Assembly: GCA_964465145.1 (NCBI GenBank)
Contig: CAYXJR010000011.1
Location: forward strand, 1-64,000
Length of the DNA stretch: 64,000 bases
Reading direction: 5' to 3'
Source of the DNA: JAUVKA01 sp964465145
GTDB lineage: Bacteria > Bacteroidota > Bacteroidia > Bacteroidales > UBA12481
The position numbers and the translations under genes are program-made. Each line of letters opens with the position of its first letter. Positions within the stretch are counted from its first letter, which is position 1. This document shows positions 53,204-59,878 of this stretch, piece by piece. The notes under the pieces were generated by a model. That model saw nothing but the letters and a program-made list of their open reading frames with translations, ran no database searches and had not been told where the DNA came from.

Positions 53204-55215
53204 GCCAGGCTCTTTAGCTTTTTTTCCAATTGATACATTTCATCCCTTAATCTTGCAGCCTCGATAAAATCAAGGTCTGCAGCAGCCCTTTTCATAGCTG
53301 TCCGTGTTTCCTGTATCAGTCTCTCAAGGGCATCAGCACCCATATACTGTACTATTGGATCAGCAGCCAGCGTAGGTGTAGAGGGTTCCACATAGGCCCG
53401 CTGTTTTTTTCGGCCAGGTAGATCCCCCATAATATTACGGTGAGCTTTGATGATCTGCTTAGGTGTGATCCCGTTTTCCTTGTTGTATTTGAGCTGTTTT
53501 TCCCGGCGGCGATCAGTTTCATCCAGGGTTTTCTGTATGCTCCGGGTGATCGTGTCGGCATACATGATTACCAGCCCGTTGAGGTTCCTGGCTGCTCTTC
53601 CTGCTGTCTGGGTAAGAGCAACGGTTGATCGAAGGAATCCTTCCTTGTCGGCATCCAAAACGGCCACCAGGGAAACCTCTGGCAGGTCAAGTCCTTCTCT
53701 TAATAAATTGACCCCTATAAGAACATCGAAAACCCCGGCACGCAATCCTTCCATGATCTCTATCCTCTCCATTGTGTCCACATCGGAATGTATGTATCGG
53801 CAGGCAATATTGATCTTGCTCAGGTACTTGGTGAGTTCCTCAGCCATACGCTTGGTAAGGGTGGTAACCAGGACTTTTTCATCCACCATTGTCCTCTTGC
53901 GGATTTCAGCCACCAGATCGTCGATCTGGTTACCGCTGGGCCTGATCTCAATGGTAGGATCAATCAATCCAGTAGGACGTATAACCTGATCCGCTACAAT
54001 TCCTTCCGAACGTTCCAGCTCAAAATCAGAAGGAGTGGCAGACATAAAGATAGTTTGACCAGTAGTCTCCTCCCATTCTGGAAATTTTAATGGCCTATTA
54101 TCCATTGCAGCCGGAAGGCGAAAACCAAATTCCACCAGATTTTCTTTCCTTGAGCGGTCGCCACCATACATCGCACGGATCTGGGGAAGAGTTACATGGC
54201 TCTCATCCACCACAGTGATAAAATCCTCAGGAAAATAATCAAGTAAACAGAAAGGCCTTGTCCCCGGAAGACGCCCGTCAAAATACCTGGAGTAATTCTC
54301 AATGCCTGAGCAATGACCCAATTCCCGGATCATTTCAAGGTCAAATGTAACGCGTTCTTCTAATCTCTTGGCCTCAAGATGTTTTCCAATATCGTGAAAA
54401 AATTCAACCTGTTTAACCATATCATCCTGAATTTGGTAAATGGCGGTCTTGATACGATTCTTGGTAGTCACGAAGATATTGGCCGGATAAATGGTAATAA
54501 ATTCAAGGTTCTCAATAATATGTCCACTTACAGGGTGAAAAGTGTGGATTTCTTCAATTTCATCACCAAAAAAAATCAGACGACAAGCCACGTCGCCGTA
54601 CGCCATATGAATGTCAACGGTATCCCCCTTGACCCTGAACTTGCCATGAGAGAATTCCACTTCATTTCTTGAATACAGGCTGTCGACCAGCATCCTTAGG
54701 AACCTGTTCCTGGCTATTCGTTCACCCTTTATTATGTGGATCGTGTTGGCATGAAAATCATCCGGATTTCCGATACCATAGATACAACTGACGGATGACA
54801 CAACGATTACATCCCTTCTCCCGGACAGCAATGATGAGGTTGCCCGGAGCCGCAGCTTCTCAATCTCATCATTAATAGAAAGATCTTTTTCTATGTAGGT
54901 ATCAGTTACGGGCAAGTAGGCTTCTGGCTGGTAATAGTCATAATAGGACACAAAGTACTCCACCGCGTTTTCAGGGAAGAAGGTCTTAAACTCACCGTAA
55001 AGTTGGGCTGCCAGAGTTTTATTATGGCTAAGCACCAGGGTCGGGCGGTTGACTTCCTGTATCACGTTGGCGATAGTGAAGGTTTTTCCGGAACCTGTTA
55101 CCCCCAGCAGGGTTTGGTATGGAACACCCTGGACCAAACCATCAACAAGCTGCTTAATGGCTTCCGGTTGGTCCCCGGTGGGGTAAAAATCGGAGGTTAG
55201 TTTGAAATCAGACAT
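53200..55215 (-). CDS. uvrB: Excinuclease ABC subunit B
   Basis: A 671-residue damage-recognition helicase of nucleotide excision repair. Walker A is LGVTGSGKTFTIANV, the beta-hairpin is YYDYYQPEAYLP, DESHVTLPQ is motif II, and QTAGRAARN is motif VI. The C-terminal UVR domain (LERLIQETRTAMKRAAADLDFIEAARLRDEMY in parts) binds UvrC. The length is typical. It lies three bases after a truncated PrsW reading frame on the same strand and overlaps the rpoD end by four bases. Confidence 0.96.
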   Translation of the reverse strand: MSDFKLTSDFYPTGDQPEAIKQLVDGLVQGVPYQTLLGVTGSGKTFTIANVIQEVNRPTLVLSHNKTLAAQLYGEFKTFFPENAVEYFVSYYDYYQPEAYLPVTDTYIEKDLSINDEIEKLRLRATSSLLSGRRDVIVVSSVSCIYGIGNPDDFHANTIHIIKGERIARNRFLRMLVDSLYSRNEVEFSHGKFRVKGDTVDIHMAYGDVACRLIFFGDEIEEIHTFHPVSGHIIENLEFITIYPANIFVTTKNRIKTAIYQIQDDMVKQVEFFHDIGKHLEAKRLEERVTFDLEMIRELGHCSGIENYSRYFDGRLPGTRPFCLLDYFPEDFITVVDESHVTLPQIRAMYGGDRSRKENLVEFGFRLPAAMDNRPLKFPEWEETTGQTIFMSATPSDFELERSEGIVADQVIRPTGLIDPTIEIRPSGNQIDDLVAEIRKRTMVDEKVLVTTLTKRMAEELTKYLSKINIACRYIHSDVDTMERIEIMEGLRAGVFDVLIGVNLLREGLDLPEVSLVAVLDADKEGFLRSTVALTQTAGRAARNLNGLVIMYADTITRSIQKTLDETDRRREKQLKYNKENGITPKQIIKAHRNIMGDLPGRKKQRAYVEPSTPTLAADPIVQYMGADALERLIQETRTAMKRAAADLDFIEAARLRDEMYQLEKKLKSLA

Positions 55216-55218
55216 GTT

Positions 55219-55398
55219 TCACTTCGTCCTGAATCTTGACAAGCCGGTTTCAACAAAATAGACTGGAATGGTTATCAGAGCCCCCGCCAAAAGTGACCTT
55301 AACAGGAGTCCAATGGGTTCATGTTCATATTTATCCCTGAAATAGACATAGAATAAAATGATAAAAACCGGAGCCAGGGCGATCATAATTAGGTGCAT
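55219..55398 (-). pseudogene. Truncated PrsW-type protease, N-terminal remnant
   Basis: A 59-codon frame from ATG to TGA just upstream of uvrB. The start MHLIMIALAPVFIILFYVYF and then RDKYEHEPIGLLLRSLLAGA closely resemble the first membrane segment and following loop of PrsW intramembrane metalloproteases (from memory: LLIALAPVFI, FRDKYEKEPIGLLL). Full proteins are around 200 residues or more; all catalytic motifs (EExxK and downstream His) are missing. The frame ends four bases before the uvrB start, so this is a remnant and cannot continue elsewhere. It could still be made as a short membrane peptide. Confidence 0.6.
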
Positions 55399-55541
55399 AG
55401 TCTTTTCTTTTCAGCCAGGTCTAAGGTAATCATTTCAGCAGCTAATGTGGTATTGATAATTTCCGATTCTATAAAACAGTGGATACCAGCATCGTGCCAG
55501 CCTTTATTGATCTGAAAATTAAAATATTGATTGTCCGGATA
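55389..55541 (-). pseudogene. Unidentified gene remnant, C-terminal part only
   Basis: A 50-codon open frame ending TAA that overlaps the start of the PrsW remnant (its last codons read CTATGCACCTAA) in the manner of coupled genes. It has no usable start codon, and a stop lies just upstream at 55542-55544. The residues look protein-like (GWHDAGIHCFIESEII, TTLAAEMITLDLAEKKRL). I do not recognise the family. It is probably the 3' end of a gene lost upstream, where the DEAD-box gene promoter now lies. The chance-frame explanation is not excluded. Confidence 0.35.
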
Positions 55542-55547
55542 TTAGAC

Positions 55548-55555
55548 TACCTTTG
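55548..55555 (+). promoter_or_regulatory. -7 promoter element TACCTTTG of the DEAD-box gene
   Basis: An exact TAnnTTTG match, 41 bases before the ATG. The leader holds a small GGGGTTAAACCCC palindrome (55569-55582 region). Confidence 0.65.
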
Positions 55556-55596
55556 CCGAAAATTTAGAGGGGGTTAAACCCCATAGGAGAAAATAC

Positions 55597-57264
55597 ATGA
55601 AATTTGATGAATTTGGACTTAATCCCGATATCCTAAAAGGGATTAAGGAATTGGGATTTGAGGAGCCCACCCCTATTCAGAAGGAATGTTTGCCTGTTTT
55701 GCTGAACGGAAAACAGGATATGGTTGCCCTTGCCCAGACCGGCACAGGCAAAACTGCAGCCTTCGGACTGCCAATACTCGAGCAAATTGATGGCAGTTCT
55801 ACTCTGCCCCAGGTACTTATATTAAGTCCTACCAGGGAGTTGTGTATCCAGATAGCTACTGATCTTGAACATTACTCCAAATATTTGAAAAACCCTCATA
55901 TACTTGCTGTTTACGGGGGGGCTAATATTCAGGCGCAAATTCAATCATTGAAATCTGGTGCATCAATCGTAGTAGGTACCCCAGGGAGAACTCTGGACCT
56001 AATTCGCAGGAAAAGACTTAAGATCAATGATATACGTTATCTTGTTCTGGATGAGGCTGATGAGATGCTGAGTATGGGGTTTAAAGATGATCTTGATGCC
56101 ATATTATCTGAAACACCAAATAAAAAACAGACTTTGCTTTTTTCAGCAACGATGCCAAAAGAGATCCAGTCGATAACTAAAAATTTCATGAATAATCCGG
56201 TGGAAATATCCGTCGGTAAAAGAAATGCCGGAGCTGAGAACGTAGAGCACTTCTATTACATGGTTCAAGCACGCGACAGGTACAAAGCCCTGAAAAGAAT
56301 TGTAGACATGCACCCCAAGGTATATGGCCTCATATTTTGCCGAACCAGGGCGGAAACCAAAGATGTTGCGGATAAGTTGATGAGTGAGGGGTACAATGTA
56401 GATGCTTTACATGGAGATCTTTCTCAAGCTCAGAGAGATTTTGTAATGGGTCGTTTTCGTTCAAAACGTCTCCAACTTTTGGTTGCCACGGATGTAGCAG
56501 CCAGGGGCCTTGATGTTAATGACCTTACCCATGTGATCAATTATAACCTGCCGGATGAATTGGAGGTTTACATTCACCGTAGCGGACGTACTGGAAGGGC
56601 TGGAAAAACAGGGATATCTATTTCAATTATTCATACACGGGAAACTGGTAAAATTCAACAACTCGAAAAGCTCACCAGGAAAAAAATAACGCGAAAATCT
56701 GTCCCCCTTGGGAAGGATATCTGTGAAAAACAATTATATAATCTGATCGATAGGGTAGAAAAGATAGAGGTGAATGAGTCTCAGATCGAAGAGTTTTTGC
56801 CCAATATTATTAAAAAGTTAAACTGGCTTGAACGGGACGAGCTGATTAAGCATTTTGTTTCGGTTGAGTTTAATTCTTTTCTGGATTATTATAAGGATGC
56901 TCCGGATCTTAATGTGAGTGGAAAGGACAGCCAGGATTCAGGGGGACGTGGTAACAAGGATGGGAGAAGGAGGGTTAAATTTTCGAAGTTCTTTATTAAC
57001 CTGGGGACCAAGAATAACCTAAACCCATCCCATCTTATTGGACTGATCAATGATCGTACAGGTATTAGAGACATTGAAATCGGCAAGATTGAAATGTTAA
57101 AGGGATTTACTTTTTTTGAAGTTGACAGCCAGTTTGAAAAAGAGATCGTCAAATCATTCAAAGGAGCTAAATGGGGCAGTGTACCTGTACTTGTTGAGCT
57201 TAAGAATTCTGAACCCCCACCGCGCGTTAAAGCTAAAAGGAAAAGAAAACATTTCGAATATTAG
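55597..57264 (+). CDS. DEAD-box ATP-dependent RNA helicase with DbpA-type RNA-binding domain
   Basis: A 555-residue RNA helicase of the DeaD/CsdA group. Motifs in order: Q motif FEEPTPIQKECLP, I AQTGTGKTAAFGLP, Ia PTRELCIQ, II VLDEADEMLS, III SATMP, V ATDVAARGLDVN, VI YIHRSGRTGRAG. The C-terminal part (about 455-545) resembles the DbpA RNA-binding domain (GTKNNLNPSHLIGLINDRTG, KGFTFFEVDSQF), and a basic tail (RVKAKRKRKH) follows. It likely acts in ribosome assembly or cold adaptation. It is monocistronic and convergent with the cytochrome gene. Confidence 0.92.
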   Translation: MKFDEFGLNPDILKGIKELGFEEPTPIQKECLPVLLNGKQDMVALAQTGTGKTAAFGLPILEQIDGSSTLPQVLILSPTRELCIQIATDLEHYSKYLKNPHILAVYGGANIQAQIQSLKSGASIVVGTPGRTLDLIRRKRLKINDIRYLVLDEADEMLSMGFKDDLDAILSETPNKKQTLLFSATMPKEIQSITKNFMNNPVEISVGKRNAGAENVEHFYYMVQARDRYKALKRIVDMHPKVYGLIFCRTRAETKDVADKLMSEGYNVDALHGDLSQAQRDFVMGRFRSKRLQLLVATDVAARGLDVNDLTHVINYNLPDELEVYIHRSGRTGRAGKTGISISIIHTRETGKIQQLEKLTRKKITRKSVPLGKDICEKQLYNLIDRVEKIEVNESQIEEFLPNIIKKLNWLERDELIKHFVSVEFNSFLDYYKDAPDLNVSGKDSQDSGGRGNKDGRRRVKFSKFFINLGTKNNLNPSHLIGLINDRTGIRDIEIGKIEMLKGFTFFEVDSQFEKEIVKSFKGAKWGSVPVLVELKNSEPPPRVKAKRKRKHFEY

Positions 57265-57276
57265 CCTGGCAGGCTA
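57262..57276. repeat. Palindrome carrying both convergent stop codons
   Basis: TAGCCTG-G-CAGGCTA is a perfect 7-bp inverted repeat about one base. The left end is the helicase TAG stop, and the right end read on the other strand is the cytochrome TAG stop. Confidence 0.7.
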
Positions 57277-59613
57277 CTTGATTTCATTCAGTTTCTGGCT
57301 GATGACCTGCTTGCTTTCCCGATCAAGTGATTCACTTTCCATGGCTTTTTGGTATAGGTGTTTAGCCGATTCCATATTTTTATCCTGCTCATAAATACTT
57401 CCCAGCAGCATCCATGAATCCGGATACCCGGGTTGGTTCTCAATCAGGTTTTCCAGCATTTCAACAGCCTGGTCTTTTTTCCCGGATCGGAAAAGATAAA
57501 AGGCATGTGAATATTGATATTTGGGCTCATTGGGGTCCAATTCAATGGCTATTCTGCCAAATTCAATAGACTCTTCCGGTTTCCGTTCAGCCAGCATTAC
57601 ACTAAGATTATAGGCAGCCTGGGCTGATTCAGGATTAATTTCGAGGACCCTTTTCATGGCCTCTTCGGCTTCTTCCAATCGACCAAGTTCTCCCATCAGC
57701 ATGGCAAAATTCAGGTTTGCTGCTTCATTTGTCGAGTCTATTTCGAGTGCACGGTACAAGCGGTTAAGTGCCAATTCTTTTTTGCCGAGGAGGTTATATG
57801 CAAAGCTCTGGTTGATCAGTGCCGCTATGCCTTCAGGGTACAATTGAAGACTTTTTTCATAGGAATCTATGGCTTCCTCTAATCTCTGTGTGTTCTGATA
57901 GTAATTACCCAGGTTGTAATGAGCGGCCCAGTCGTCAGGCCGAGCCAGAAAAGCTTCTTCATAATCCTTCATGATCGGTTCGAGATTTTTCATCTCTTCC
58001 GAGCTGAATACACCCTGTGGGAAAGCGGCAATACTACTGGCTGCTGCTCTTCTGACTATCAGGAAAGGATCCCTGGTGGCTTTGATCAGCATGGCCTTGG
58101 TTTTCGGAGCAGGTATCTGCCCAATGGCATTCACAACAGCCGAACGGACTAAGGGAGAGGGATTTTCGAATTGGGCAAGGACGGCAAACCATTTCTTTTC
58201 ATCAGGATTTGAGTTGAGAAGACGAATAAATGAGGTAGTATAAACCTCATCGAATCGGTTTTCCATCAGTCCAATAAGGATCTCATCCAGGGTTTCCCAT
58301 TTACCGGTTCTTGCATCCAAGAGCATGAGTCCAATGGCAATAGGTTCAGCCTGGTAATCCTCGTCTTTCCACTTTCTTACCCAACGGTCCGACCATTCTG
58401 CATCATTTTCCTTATGGCAGAGATTGCATGCATTAGGTGAATCAAACGCCAGAGTGGCCGCCGGCATGGGTGGGCGCATGGAATGATCGCTTCGTTCCAT
58501 TCTTGCGAATTCGGTTTTCGGCATATGACACGATATACACACCAACCCTTTTGTGCCCTCAGGATGGTGACTGTGTTCAGAAAAATGATCCACATTTTTC
58601 TGGTGACAAGGCAAGCAGGCCGCATTAAAGTTTTCATTCTTAAATCGATATCGTCCACTGGAGGTGTGGCAATGGATGCAGTCCAACATCCCTGATTTGG
58701 CACAACCGCTCAATCTCCAGGTTGTGTAAGTATAATTCTCACCGAGATCACGTCCATCAGGGTAAAAATCAGGATCTTCCAATGTTACAAGATCGAAATG
58801 ATCGAAAAACTTTTCGCCCGGTATATAGGAGTGTGATAAGGAGCGCATCTTAGCATGACAAGGGGCACAACTTGAGTTGTGTTGTTCATGAGTGAAGGTC
58901 TTGGTTATGACCAGCTTGAGATCAGGGGGAGTTTCTCCATTTTTTGCTTTCCGGCAAACATCCACATGGCCCTGGCTAGGGCCATGGCAGGTCTCGCAAT
59001 TTATCCCGGCTTCAAGCCAGGTGGTTTTGTATTCATCACTTTTGAGGTCATAATTGGTTTCCAACTGACTCACATGACAAGAATGGCAAGAGGTATTGAA
59101 CGTATAAGCAAAACTGTGCCAGTCGAGTTCCTCATCATCAACAGGATCAACAAAATGGCGAACGGCAGATGCCGGAGTGTTATACCACTTCTGGTCTCCA
59201 ATATCATATGCCAGAGGTAAAACCTGCAATTTCCCCCTTTCGAAAGGGGTTAAAAAATAATAGATGTATTTTCCTCCAAGTACATGAACAGCTGGGTATT
59301 CTTTTTCTTCCTGTCCTTTTCTTTGAATTATTATCAAGGAATCATCTCGGATAATGGGTTTGAAAAAATGATCCTGGATCTCAACTTCATTACTGTTAAT
59401 TACCAGATTCTCACTAATAAAAAGCGAATCAACCCCTTGCATTGCCAAACCATGATGAGAAGGTGCCCATAGCTCATAAAATCGCTCGTGGCATTCTCTG
59501 CAGCTCCTTGAACCTACATATGGTTCACTTGTTTTATCACCCTGACAGTTAAATAGAAATAGACTTAAGGTAACAAGCAAAATAACTGGAAATATATAAA
59601 TTCCTTTTTTCAT
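57274..59613 (-). CDS. Octaheme c-type cytochrome lipoprotein with HEAT and TPR repeats
   Basis: A 779-residue protein from the ATG at 59613, whose signal ends LSLFLFNCQG with a lipobox Cys. Eight CxxCH heme sites are visible in the N-terminal half: CRECH, CHSCH, CETCH, CAPCH, CIHCH, CLPCH, CISCH and CNLCH. A HEAT-like stretch follows (NPSPLVRSAVVNAIGQI, FLIVRRAAASSIAAF), then at least five TPRs (WAAHYNLGNYYQNTQRLEEAIDSYEKSL is the first). It resembles cytochrome c554-type multihemes. The redox partner is unknown. The frame continues upstream to 59655, but that start would spoil the signal peptide. Same strand as feoB, 265 bases downstream of it. Confidence 0.85.
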   Translation of the reverse strand: MKKGIYIFPVILLVTLSLFLFNCQGDKTSEPYVGSRSCRECHERFYELWAPSHHGLAMQGVDSLFISENLVINSNEVEIQDHFFKPIIRDDSLIIIQRKGQEEKEYPAVHVLGGKYIYYFLTPFERGKLQVLPLAYDIGDQKWYNTPASAVRHFVDPVDDEELDWHSFAYTFNTSCHSCHVSQLETNYDLKSDEYKTTWLEAGINCETCHGPSQGHVDVCRKAKNGETPPDLKLVITKTFTHEQHNSSCAPCHAKMRSLSHSYIPGEKFFDHFDLVTLEDPDFYPDGRDLGENYTYTTWRLSGCAKSGMLDCIHCHTSSGRYRFKNENFNAACLPCHQKNVDHFSEHSHHPEGTKGLVCISCHMPKTEFARMERSDHSMRPPMPAATLAFDSPNACNLCHKENDAEWSDRWVRKWKDEDYQAEPIAIGLMLLDARTGKWETLDEILIGLMENRFDEVYTTSFIRLLNSNPDEKKWFAVLAQFENPSPLVRSAVVNAIGQIPAPKTKAMLIKATRDPFLIVRRAAASSIAAFPQGVFSSEEMKNLEPIMKDYEEAFLARPDDWAAHYNLGNYYQNTQRLEEAIDSYEKSLQLYPEGIAALINQSFAYNLLGKKELALNRLYRALEIDSTNEAANLNFAMLMGELGRLEEAEEAMKRVLEINPESAQAAYNLSVMLAERKPEESIEFGRIAIELDPNEPKYQYSHAFYLFRSGKKDQAVEMLENLIENQPGYPDSWMLLGSIYEQDKNMESAKHLYQKAMESESLDRESKQVISQKLNEIK

Positions 59614-59762
59614 TAGTGTCATAAAGTTTGATGCCAATTTAAGATATTTTGCCATGAATGTGTATTTTGTCGAGCAATTTAAACCTGCTCTAATTAATAG
59701 GAATTGTTTATTAGGGTCTTTTAAAATCTATATTATGAACTAGAATAGAAACTCTAATAAAA

Positions 59763-59842
59763 ATGGTAGTTGTCTACCTGGTAATAATCTTGCTTTCTGC
59801 ATGTGCAACTGTTCCAATAACCGGTAGATCGAAACGATGTCC
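59763..59842 (+). pseudogene. Remnant of an M48-type peptidase lipoprotein (N-terminus)
   Basis: From the ATG at 59763 the frame reads a hydrophobic signal and lipobox, VYLVIILLSACATVPITGR. The string SACATVPITGR is the hallmark N-terminus of M48-family metallopeptidase lipoproteins (usually followed by KQ or RQ and L). Here the frame leaves the family right away, enters the palindrome at 59843-59867 and ends at 59900 inside the convergent feoB 3' end. The HExxH domain is absent. The remnant lies on the plus strand between two minus-strand genes. Loss by deletion or by repeat insertion is inferred. Confidence 0.5.
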
Positions 59843-59867
59843 AACCGTCCGCTTTAAGCGGACGGTT
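59843..59867. repeat. REP-like palindrome (copy B)
   Basis: AACCGTCCGCTT and AAGCGGACGGTT are perfect 12-bp arms separated by one base. It shares the octamer ACGGTTCG (59862-59869) and the CGCTT/AAGCG core with the palindrome at 7027-7064. It lies just after the feoB stop and at the break of the M48-type remnant. Confidence 0.8.
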
Positions 59868-59878
59868 CGTTACAAAAA

